The notes beneath the pieces are model-generated. The model did not search any database. It was not told where the DNA came from and was given only the letters and a program-made list of their open reading frames with translations. This document shows positions 1-8,100 of a stretch of 37,148 nt of DNA, one piece after another. The stretch spans positions 1-37,148 of IMG/VR virus record IMGVR_UViG_3300021964_000198, one strand, 5' to 3'. The DNA comes from a virus. Within the stretch, counting starts at the first letter, position 1, and each line of letters opens with the position of its first letter. Position numbers and translations under genes: made by a program.

Positions 1-458
1 ATGTCTTTGTAACGCATAGGATCTGTTGCAATGCCTACTTCAATCTCAGTATCAGTGTTAACATTGGCATGTAAAAAGTCAATCCAACGCTCTAAGTAGC
101 CAATGTCTTGCTCTAAGAAGGTTGTAGTAAACGCAAGTATTGGAGAGTTTTCATTTATCATAGCCAGCAAGTCAGGATCTTGCATTACTTGATAAAAGTT
201 TTCACTACTTAGGCAGTCTGTTGGTCCTATTAGTACTTCATCTACTAATATGCCTTTGTCAGTTATGCGTTTTACAAACTCTCGGCACTGTTTTAAGTGG
301 TTGTCTTCAGGTGCATTGCCTCTACGGTGTACAAAGCAGCCCGGACAAGCGTGTACACACCCGTCTAACACGTCTAACTGTATTTTTACGGCACTAACCG
401 GCTTGGTTTGTGTTTCTGTTGTTAGCTCGTAGTACAAGTTGTTCTTAATGACTGGCAT
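1..458 (-). CDS. Radical SAM enzyme C (third paralogue), C-terminal part beyond the window
   Basis: The reading frame is open from an ATG at 458 to the left edge (152 residues seen). It has the radical SAM 4Fe-4S motif CVHACPGCF, with Cys at residues 34, 38 and 41 (CxxxCxxC), and IGPTD at 77-81, placed as in the two genes upstream. Radical SAM enzymes use this cluster to cleave S-adenosylmethionine and start radical chemistry; the substrate is unknown here. The start overlaps the end of the preceding radical SAM gene by 14 bp and has a good ribosome site, AAGGAG, seven bases before the ATG, so it belongs to the same transcript. The C-terminal half lies outside the window, so I cannot tell whether it has the extra Cys cluster seen in the other two. 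It is too different in context from NrdG or QueE to be called either. Radical SAM call sure; role inferred. Confidence 0.85.
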   Translation of the reverse strand, partial: MPVIKNNLYYELTTETQTKPVSAVKIQLDVLDGCVHACPGCFVHRRGNAPEDNHLKQCREFVKRITDKGILVDEVLIGPTDCLSSENFYQVMQDPDLLAMINENSPILAFTTTFLEQDIGYLERWIDFLHANVNTDTEIEVGIATDPMRYKD

Positions 459-1473
459 TTAGGTACTCCTTGGGCAACACACACTCGGTTAACCCTCTGT
501 CTTGCATGTAAAACAATACATTACGCTCTGCACAGCTCATTAAATGAGGACAACTCGCACATTCTTGAGTATGTTCAGCATATGCAAGGTTGCGAGACAA
601 GAAATCGTCACTGTTTATGTTTTGTACTTCAAAGTTTGGTGTGCGTTGTAGTATAGCATCGTACAAAAACGGGTTCATATACAGTTTACCATTGTAAAAG
701 CTGTAGTTAGAGCATCCATAGCCATTAAACTGTGCGTCAAACATAGTATACAGGCTTTTGTACTCGAGGTCAATCTTTTGTTTGCTTAGTTCTTCAATAA
801 ACATGGGCAAATATTTACTTACTTTGCCTCTACTGTTACGGTCGTTAAGGAAACTTGGTAGTATGACTACAGGAGCATTAAAATCTTCCATGGTCATATC
901 ACACAGTTGGTTGTAATCAACACGATCAAATATGCCCGGGTAGTAGTTTACCCTAAACTGCACACTACCTTGTTTAAACAGTTCAAGTTTGCGACACATA
1001 TCTTCAACATCGCCACGCAAGTAACGCTCAATGTCAAGCACTATCTTAAAGTCTATATCAGGTGTACGATTTAAGCCTTCGTAAAGGCTCCAAATCTTGT
1101 TGTGTTTAGCAAGTATTATGTTGTAGTCTTGTAGTAGCGTTGAGTTAAAACTTAATGCTGCAATGTTGTACAATCGTTTCATACTAGGATGCTCCATCAA
1201 CTCCCAAAAGTTTTCAGCATCAAATATATCAGTAGGTCCTATCACAACATCGTCGGGTGTGTAAGCACTAGATTCTAGTATATCGCACAGAGTTGTTAAA
1301 TGATCAGCACTGGTTAAGTTTTTGCGTGGGATAAAACAGCCAGGACATTGTTGACTACAGCCGTGTAATATATCAGCATGAACTTCAACCCTAAGAAAGT
1401 TATTATCCCTAGGGCTTACACCTTCAACGTAGTTATTAAATCCAGATGGAGTTGCGTTTAAGTTAACGAGCAT
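445..1473 (-). CDS. Radical SAM enzyme B with SPASM/twitch-like C-terminal Cys cluster
   Basis: A protein of 342 residues. The N-terminal part has CSQQCPGCF with Cys at 39, 43 and 46, the CxxxCxxC motif that holds the SAM-cleaving 4Fe-4S cluster. IGPTD follows at 78-82, a motif shared with both neighbours and probably specific to this group. Near the C-terminus Cys 305, 308, 314 and 331 form CxxCx5Cx16C, like the auxiliary-cluster region of SPASM or twitch radical SAM enzymes, which often modify peptides. The gene starts inside the last 11 bp of the enzyme upstream, so the two are probably translationally coupled; its own ribosome site is weak. The length fits a single-domain peptide-modifying enzyme. 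Fold and cofactor are well supported; that it acts on the CHxS proteins at 4415-5175 is inferred from position only. Confidence 0.9.
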   Translation of the reverse strand: MLVNLNATPSGFNNYVEGVSPRDNNFLRVEVHADILHGCSQQCPGCFIPRKNLTSADHLTTLCDILESSAYTPDDVVIGPTDIFDAENFWELMEHPSMKRLYNIAALSFNSTLLQDYNIILAKHNKIWSLYEGLNRTPDIDFKIVLDIERYLRGDVEDMCRKLELFKQGSVQFRVNYYPGIFDRVDYNQLCDMTMEDFNAPVVILPSFLNDRNSRGKVSKYLPMFIEELSKQKIDLEYKSLYTMFDAQFNGYGCSNYSFYNGKLYMNPFLYDAILQRTPNFEVQNINSDDFLSRNLAYAEHTQECASCPHLMSCAERNVLFYMQDRGLTECVLPKEYLNASH

Positions 1474-2644
1474 TGACGATTTTCAAGGCATCGTCATTCC
1501 ATTGCTCTGTGCTGTCAATAAACGGATTGTACATTTCAAGTACTTCTAGCGGCATCAGGCACTCATGCATATTCATAGCGTCTTGTGCTTGGAATATTAG
1601 TCTGTTTGCACATGCTACAGCATACTTACAATCAGCACAATCCTTAACAGTGGAAGACTTTGCCAAGCCTTTTGCTATTAGTTGATCCCTCTTCGCTAAG
1701 ATTTCTTCAAAACTTAGACCTGTTACTTCTAGTTCCTTGTGCTGTGTAAAGAACGCTTGTTCGTGTAGCATAACATTTAGGAATACACGAGGTGCGTCAA
1801 AGCCAGGAATAATAGTTAGCCCTATAAAGTTCATTGAGTTACAGTACAAGTTAGCCATACTCATTGTAACATCAGTATAGTTGTCTTGATCTACTACTTC
1901 TTTTAAGAAGTTATTCCATGCTACTAGATTCTTACGCTGGTGTAATACACTTGGTGCTCTAGAGAACGCAGGGTTCATTTCTAGAATAGTTTCGTAATCT
2001 TCAAGAATCTTGTATAGCAGTTTGTTGTAGTTTTCTTTGGTTAGATGTTTTTGCATAACATTACTTGCTTGTAATGTCCAACTCCAGTCAATGTTTTTAG
2101 GAGTTTCATTTGCAAAGAACTCTAGTTTTGCTTTTATGTCTTTGAAATATTCTTCATCATTAAGTATACGGTCAACATCACCTACTGGCATAATAAACTC
2201 AATGATCATTTCATCTCTGTATTTTGCAGGATCGTCAAGTATTGAAAATACTTCACGTAGTCTTTCCATGCTTACATCGTCTATTTTGCTAGGTGTAGCA
2301 ATACGTGCTTTTGTATGCTCACGCATGATGTCCTGTATAATAGGATTATTAAGAATATTGTCTGTGTTATTTGCCGAGAAAAGATCAGTCGGACCAATAA
2401 CAAACTCACGTAGGTTAAGTCCAGTGCGTGTTACACCATCTGCAAGTTCTTTTGCAGTTGTTAACATTTGATCCATTGTTGCAACGTCTTGTGTTTTATT
2501 AACAAAACACCCTAAACAACCATGATTACAACCAGTAAGCCCTTCAAAGTTAATCAGTACATCAAACTTTGTGGCTTGGCTAGGTGGTAGACTCTCAGGT
2601 CCACTGTATCTCATCTGCTTGCAATATGATTGTTGCATTGTCAT
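1463..2644 (-). CDS. Radical SAM enzyme A with SPASM/twitch-like C-terminal Cys cluster
   Basis: A protein of 393 residues, first of three tandem radical SAM genes. It has CNHGCLGCF with Cys at 39, 43 and 46, at the same positions as in the next gene, then IGPTD at 83-87. The C-terminal Cys 336, 339, 345 and 362 make CxxCx5Cx16C with the same spacing as enzyme B, and both have a Pro-x-Glu shortly after the last Cys. The rest of the sequence is diverged, so this is an old duplication. The ATG at 2644 shares one base with the stop of the upstream gene (TAATG), which suggests coupled translation; a second ATG two codons on is an alternative start. It probably carries one SAM-cleaving cluster and at least one auxiliary cluster. 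The substrate is unknown; nearby Cys-rich proteins are the obvious candidates. Confidence 0.9.
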   Translation of the reverse strand: MTMQQSYCKQMRYSGPESLPPSQATKFDVLINFEGLTGCNHGCLGCFVNKTQDVATMDQMLTTAKELADGVTRTGLNLREFVIGPTDLFSANNTDNILNNPIIQDIMREHTKARIATPSKIDDVSMERLREVFSILDDPAKYRDEMIIEFIMPVGDVDRILNDEEYFKDIKAKLEFFANETPKNIDWSWTLQASNVMQKHLTKENYNKLLYKILEDYETILEMNPAFSRAPSVLHQRKNLVAWNNFLKEVVDQDNYTDVTMSMANLYCNSMNFIGLTIIPGFDAPRVFLNVMLHEQAFFTQHKELEVTGLSFEEILAKRDQLIAKGLAKSSTVKDCADCKYAVACANRLIFQAQDAMNMHECLMPLEVLEMYNPFIDSTEQWNDDALKIVNAR

Positions 2645-3351
2645 TATGCTTCTTCCTCGTCAAATAGTTCTAACATATTAGTTGCAACACCGTATCTTAG
2701 AAGTGTATTATACAAATCGTTTCCTTGGTACTTACTTGCATCGTTAAATATTCTTGCATTTAACTGGTTAGTTGGCCAAGGACCGTTTAAGTGCCCTAAT
2801 AAGTATAAAAGATCTTGAGCGTATGTTGCTATGTATACAATATTTAGTCCAACTTCGGTATCGTTATCAACATGTTCTAAATCTTCTGGTATAAGTTCTT
2901 TATATTTGTCAGAATATTTACTTGCTTGTTCTAAACAAAAAAGCGTAACATGATTTAACTTATCAAGAAGATCGTCAAATAGATCTCCGTGCTCTGCAAG
3001 ATATTGATCAATCATTTCATCTGACCAAAGACTATTAAGTGCGATATCTATTTGGTTGTATTCGTAATCTAGTTTTCTTTTTGCAATCAGTGCTATTATT
3101 CTAGAAATAATCGGACTTTCTACCATAAAGTTACACTTAATGTATTCGTTTAAAAGATCTGCATCAACTGTATCAAACTGAACTTTAAAGTTTGTATTAG
3201 CAATATAAACTAATATGTGTTTTACAGACAGTACTTTTTTACTTTCTTCATAGTTAACATTTAACGTAAAATCTTCACTATCTGCTTTGATTTTATAAAT
3301 CTCTGCTAGATCGGTTGGGTTTAACGGTAATGTATAGCTTTGTTGGGTCAT
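2644..3351 (-). CDS. Unknown 235-aa protein of the radical SAM cassette
   Basis: I do not recognise this protein. I place the start at 3351 (MTQQSYTLPLN), because AGGAG lies five bases before that ATG and overlaps the upstream stop codon (caggagTAA). A longer frame to 3438 would run back into the upstream gene. The protein is acidic, probably mostly helical, has no membrane segment, few Cys and ends in a run of acidic residues. It sits two bases behind the 353-aa gene and shares one base with radical SAM enzyme A, so the three are made together. It could be a substrate-binding partner, a chaperone or a virion protein; nothing in the sequence decides between these. The coding call is strong from the spacing and ribosome site, the function is open. 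Confidence 0.8.
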   Translation of the reverse strand: MTQQSYTLPLNPTDLAEIYKIKADSEDFTLNVNYEESKKVLSVKHILVYIANTNFKVQFDTVDADLLNEYIKCNFMVESPIISRIIALIAKRKLDYEYNQIDIALNSLWSDEMIDQYLAEHGDLFDDLLDKLNHVTLFCLEQASKYSDKYKELIPEDLEHVDNDTEVGLNIVYIATYAQDLLYLLGHLNGPWPTNQLNARIFNDASKYQGNDLYNTLLRYGVATNMLELFDEEEA

Positions 3352-3353
3352 GA

Positions 3354-4415
3354 TTACTCCTGTACTAATGGTTTTACTTTGAACAACAAGTAAGGAATAC
3401 GACTCTTGCGCTTGTAGAAAAACTCTACCTCGCTCCACGCATCTCTAAGTGCTTCATTACTTGCAAAGTTGAATCCACCCTCTGCTATTTGTACCACAAT
3501 AGGAATAGTTTTAGAAAACTCTTTGTATACTTCTTCATATTCCCATTCTTCGTGATTATTAATAAGAGACATCAGCTCTTGATTATTGCCCACTGCATTC
3601 CAAAAATCACGCATTACATATAATGCTTGCATTCTGTTAGTATTTTGGAATGTATCTTTAACAAACTGTACTTTATCCCATTCATTGTTACCGTTAGCAT
3701 TAAACCAGTCAATAATACCGTTAATAACACTAATATAACCGATTTTAGTTTGTAGCATAGCAATAACTTCAAAAATCATTTTATCACTATGGATAGTAAA
3801 CTTTTCTCTTAAGTGTGCAGTAGTTGTTTCGTTGATTTCAGCATATGTATCATTTTCATTATACTTGTCGTTAATAAAGAAAAGAATATCATACCCCCAA
3901 TGCTTGCTCGAAGCATTTGGAATGCTATAAAAATCATTATTTGCAAATACATCTTCTACTGCTGCGTTTATTTCATTTTCAGTAAAAGTTGCTTCAGTTG
4001 CGTATGTAATATCTCTTAGAGTGACTAGGGAAAGAAAGTCTTTTGTTATTTGTTTAACATCTTTAGAAGTAGTAGTTTGTAACAACGAAGCAGTATATTT
4101 TGCATATATTTTTAAAAACTCTTCGGGATCTTCAAACAACAAATACTCTTTAGTGCTACTGTTTAAATATTCCCAAGAATCAATATCACTGTAGTTTGCA
4201 AAACTTATCATGTTGCTTACATTTGCTAACGGGTAGTCAGCAGTTATTGCGTCTGTATATGTTTGCTCAACCGGACTATGCCCGTCTGGCATGACTATTT
4301 TAATAGTCCTTGTTTGTCCTCCAGTCCACGGACTTTCACTGATTGCCGACAGCATTGCAGTCGAGCGTCCTATATATTTTTTATTACTAATATAGTAAAA
4401 ACTTTCACCTATCAT
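3354..4415 (-). CDS. Unknown 353-aa protein of the radical SAM cassette
   Basis: I do not recognise this protein. It starts at an ATG that shares one base with the stop of the second CHxS protein (TAATG); the purine-rich codons of that protein's GRR end (aaggggaaga) act as its ribosome site. The N-terminus, MIGESFYYISNKKYIGR, resembles short phage virion or head-tail proteins in style only. The remainder is rich in Asn, Glu, Phe and Tyr, looks mixed helical and soluble, and has no signal peptide, membrane span or Cys cluster. It lies between the putative substrates and the modifying enzymes, which makes it a candidate accessory factor or carrier of the CHxS proteins. An unrelated structural role in the tail fibre is equally possible. 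The coding call is firm; the function is not known. Confidence 0.8.
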   Translation of the reverse strand: MIGESFYYISNKKYIGRSTAMLSAISESPWTGGQTRTIKIVMPDGHSPVEQTYTDAITADYPLANVSNMISFANYSDIDSWEYLNSSTKEYLLFEDPEEFLKIYAKYTASLLQTTTSKDVKQITKDFLSLVTLRDITYATEATFTENEINAAVEDVFANNDFYSIPNASSKHWGYDILFFINDKYNENDTYAEINETTTAHLREKFTIHSDKMIFEVIAMLQTKIGYISVINGIIDWFNANGNNEWDKVQFVKDTFQNTNRMQALYVMRDFWNAVGNNQELMSLINNHEEWEYEEVYKEFSKTIPIVVQIAEGGFNFASNEALRDAWSEVEFFYKRKSRIPYLLFKVKPLVQE

Positions 4416-4801
4416 TATCTTCTTCCCCTTGATCCGTGGCAGCTATAGTGGCAGCTTGCGTGACATATTCTAAAGTCAAAATACAAGTTGTCAATACGAT
4501 TTTCAACTGTATTTACAGTTCTTGACAATGCATTTGTAGCAAAGTTTTGTATTTCACTTGCATAGACTTTTAAATCATCGCCAATGTTGCTCGGCAAGTC
4601 TGCTGTGCTATATGTACCAGAACCTGCATTTACATATTGGAACCTAGCATTGCCATATGCTGTTCCTCCAGTTACACCTACACCAGATCGTCCAAGATAA
4701 ACTGCTGCTGCAATATTAATAGTTTTATCAAATGTTCTCAGTCTGAGATAAGCATTTGCTAGATATGTTGATCTTAACTGTGCGTTAGTTTGTCCAGCCA
4801 T
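4415..4801 (-). CDS. CHxS-tail protein 2, candidate modified or metal-binding peptide/virion protein
   Basis: A protein of 128 residues, paralogue of the gene just upstream. It aligns with that copy without gaps around FDKTINIAAAVY (FDRTINVAATVY in the other) and again at GTAYGNARFQYVNA. A probable helix leads into the C-terminal tail CHASCHYSCHGSRGRR, which is three CHxS units followed by a basic end. The body is clearly more diverged than the tail. Seven of the eight codon differences between the two tails are silent, which shows selection on the protein. The start shares a base with the upstream stop (TAATG), with GAGG inside the preceding GRR codons as ribosome site. Small size, a conserved Cys/His tail and radical SAM neighbours suggest a precursor-like substrate. 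It could instead be a fibre-tip protein holding metal ions through the tail. Confidence 0.85.
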   Translation of the reverse strand: MAGQTNAQLRSTYLANAYLRLRTFDKTINIAAAVYLGRSGVGVTGGTAYGNARFQYVNAGSGTYSTADLPSNIGDDLKVYASEIQNFATNALSRTVNTVENRIDNLYFDFRICHASCHYSCHGSRGRR

Positions 4802-5175
4802 TATCTTCTACCTCTCGAACCGTGACAGCTATAATGGCAGCTAGTATGACATATTTGAAAGTTAAAATATCTGTTTGTCAGTCTGCCTTCTATCAAATCT
4901 ACTGTCCTTTGTATAGCATTTAATGCTTGATCAACCATATGCTGTGCATCAACTAGCGTTGTATTAGGATATACTTGACTATTATAGTCGCTGTTTGGAG
5001 CATTTACATACTCAAAACGAGTATTACCGTAAGCAGTACCTGCATTGTAGCCGCCATAGTTTTGATTAGTATAAACTGTAGCAGCTACATTTATTGTACG
5101 GTCAAAACCGCGCAGCTGGGCTCCGGCTTGGCCAGTAAAATAATCCCTTGCTGATGCACGAGTCATATTCCCCAT
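4801..5175 (-). CDS. CHxS-tail protein 1, candidate modified or metal-binding peptide/virion protein
   Basis: A protein of 124 residues that begins three bases after the giant fibre gene. The ATG at 5175 makes it collinear with its paralogue (Phe24-Asp25 in both); an ATG three codons later has GGGG before it and is an alternative start. The parts are a short N-terminus, FDRTINVAATVY, a Gly/Asn/Tyr-rich stretch, GTAYGNTRFEYVNA, an amphipathic helix near residues 75-100 and the tail CHTSCHYSCHGSRGRR. The tail has three Cys and three His in an exact four-residue register, which is unusual for a cytosolic phage protein. The position suggests it is made in step with the tail fibre. I infer it is either a radical SAM substrate or a metal-stapled tip or adaptor. 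I saw no matching tail in the rest of the window. Confidence 0.85.
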   Translation of the reverse strand: MGNMTRASARDYFTGQAGAQLRGFDRTINVAATVYTNQNYGGYNAGTAYGNTRFEYVNAPNSDYNSQVYPNTTLVDAQHMVDQALNAIQRTVDLIEGRLTNRYFNFQICHTSCHYSCHGSRGRR

Positions 5176-5178
5176 ATC

Positions 5179-8100
5179 TTAAACTTTCACCTCAACTACG
5201 CTTTCGCCGTCTTCAATAGCAACACCTATTAATCTTGTATATTCACTAATAGTACTTAGCTCATCTACAGCACAACCTGCACCGTCCTGATCAGCAATAA
5301 TGTACTGACCTTTCTTGGCAGAACCGTTGATCTTAACAGGAACACGACCTTTTAGTGCAACAAATGGCCACATAGGATCATCTCTGTTGTCATCGTTTTG
5401 ATTCATCATCAAACCTGGTTGTGTTGATACAACGCCTGCTAGTTTCATGCCTTCTTTGTATAGTGTAACTTCTTTGTCGCCGCCTATACCTAGTACTGTA
5501 CCTGGAGCATATACTGCATCTGCTTCGTATTTCTCTGCTAAGTCAGCCCAGTTAGCACTTGCAGCAGTACCTTGGTACACACCGCTGTTATCAACGTATG
5601 AAACATCTGTTCCGTCTCGTCTAAACTGAACAACACGATCGGAGTTTGCACCCGATGCTATGTAGAATCTGTTAGCGTGATATTCAATCTTACCAACATC
5701 ATTACCTGGGTTACCAGTCCATTGTTCGTTAGCGTTTTCGTAGAATCTCCAACCTGGTGATACACCGTCGTTGTTGTAGCTACGTAGTGCCCAGTTGCCA
5801 TCTTCGTTTAGGAAGCCCTGTGATACATCATCTGCATATAGTCTACCGTAAATAGTGTTTGCACTGTTTGCTAGTGATACTTCACATGATCCACTGTTTG
5901 CACTGCGCATATGGATTCTGTTAGTAGCTTGTGGATAAATGTGCCATCCAGCGTAGTTGCCACCTTCCCAGTAAATACCCGAGTTACTTTCAATGCGTAC
6001 CCAGTTATCAACATACAGTTCGCCTGCAATGTTTGCACCGTTGGAACGTGTTTGAACTTTCCACGCACCATTGTACATCATTTCAGTTTGAGCGTTGTGT
6101 ACACCGTAGAACAACCATTCGTTATCTACATCGTTATAGATACCAGTTCCACTTCCGCCATCATGCATAAACACTGCACGACCGTCAATGCTAAAGCCTT
6201 CCCAGTTACCATAACCACTACCGCTAATCTGAATCGAACCGTAGTTTCCTGTTGGCTCTCTCAAGTAACGTGTAGTTTGGTTACCTACTGCAATAAACTG
6301 TTTAACAACTAGTCGACCATCTGTTGTAAGTGACATAGCACCCGCTGCTACACCGTCACTTTCATGTCTCCATTTCCAACCACGGTCTGTATCATTGTTC
6401 ATTGTAAAGGTCATTGCATAGTCATTCAACCAACCCATTGTTTGGCCACTATGCATGCCTATTGAGTATGAACTACTGTTCCACACACGTAGTTTATCGT
6501 AGCTGTCGCCGCCATAACCGTCAATAAAACCAATGTTGTAACGTGTACCACTTGCAAACAAGTCTGGGAATGTACCAGCGTTTAGATTACTTGCATTACG
6601 GAAGAACCCGCTGTCTTGACCGTCTAGTAAGTCAGCATCTAGTCCGCTACCGCTACCGTCGTTACCAGCATGCCATACTTTAAATGCACTTGCTCCACGT
6701 GACCAACCACCGTATGCTAGATCGTTTGTACTACCATCTAAACCAAAGTGTGCTGCATAGTCACCACCAATGTGGAATGTCATGAATGCATCATTTGCAT
6801 TTGCGCCATTTCCTTGGTATAGCTGTAGTGTGTTAACTTCGCCAGTGTTTTGAATAGTTGTTGCTGGTAGTGAGATTGTAAATACACCACCACTAAACGA
6901 AGCACCAGTATCAACACGTAGGAAGCTGTCTGCATGCAATCCGTCTAGCAAGTCTGCGTTTAAGCCTGAGCCGTCACCGTCGTTGTCAGCAGTCCAAATA
7001 GCACCACCGTTAATGTAACCTGTTGTAGCATTAAAGCTACCGTTAACATCTAAGTTGTATGTGCCGCTTGGATCTTTGTTAATACCAACTTTGCCATCGC
7101 CTCTAGCACTGAATACAATATTACCGTTAGTTTGACTTACGTCATTGTTAACACGGAAGAATGTAGTTGCTGCACTGTTGTTTGAGTTAGTATCAAGTCT
7201 TACGTTAACGTTGTGATAAGAGTTAATACTAATATCATCACCTGCGCCCCATGTTTCGCCACGTGAGCTAATACCATGGTTTACATAACCACCTAAGTTT
7301 CCGTAGTTACCATCCCAGTCAAAGCTAATAGCGTGTACTTTAGCAAGTTCGCCTGTTGTGCCACCGCTTGAAATAAAGCGTCTGTTAGTGTCAATAACTT
7401 CTACACCACTTACGTTGTAGCTGTTACCATCAATAGCACCAGTTAGTGTAAGTTCAGCAGCAACTAAGTTACCACCAACATACAAGTTCTTACCAAAGCT
7501 ACCACCACCGTCTACACGTAGAGCACCTGTTGTAGTACTTGTTGATTGGTCTGCACTGTTAACGTGCAAGTAACCACTTGATGCACCAATGTCAATAGCA
7601 GTTGCAGCACCACCAATGTTAAGTGTTGTTGCAGTAGTGTTTAATAAGTCAAACGCTGCTTGATTAGTGTTTAAGCTAGTTGCATTTACATTTACTGTTT
7701 TGTTTAAATCAACAGATGTACCATCAAACTGTGCAACCAGTGAGCTAGTTTGAATGCCACTTCCTGATCCAATATTTTCTGAACCATAAATGTCAACTCT
7801 TGCGCCAGCGCCTGAACCTGTACCAGGTCCTGGTTTTAGTTCTAACACAGAACCGTTAACGTTAAACTGACCAGTAATAGGTCCTTTAACACCAACTGTT
7901 GCAGTTTGTCTAGATCCTTGTGATCCTCTACCAAACTCTAGTTTATGACTGTGTGCATCAGTACCACTAACTTCTACACGATTGATTTGTGTATTCGAAG
8001 TACTACCCGAAGTACCTGGGCTACCTGTATCAATAAATACCGAACCTGGAACACCACTACCAGTACTTGCACCACCTTGTATTGTTAAGTCTGGACCTTG

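Noticed and set aside
1-2644. Reading the CxxxCxxC proteins as NrdG (anaerobic ribonucleotide reductase activase) or QueE, which phages often carry.
   Set aside because: They are 340-390 residues, come as three paralogues, and two have a second C-terminal Cys cluster; NrdG and QueE are shorter and single, and no nrdD or deazaguanine genes are nearby.
3352-3438. Longer N-terminus for the 235-aa protein.
   Set aside because: It overlaps the upstream gene by 85 bp, has no ribosome site, while the ATG at 3351 has AGGAG at the right distance.
5911-6312. 133-codon plus-strand frame inside the giant fibre gene.
   Set aside because: It is a shadow of the long fibre frame; no ribosome site and no sensible protein features.
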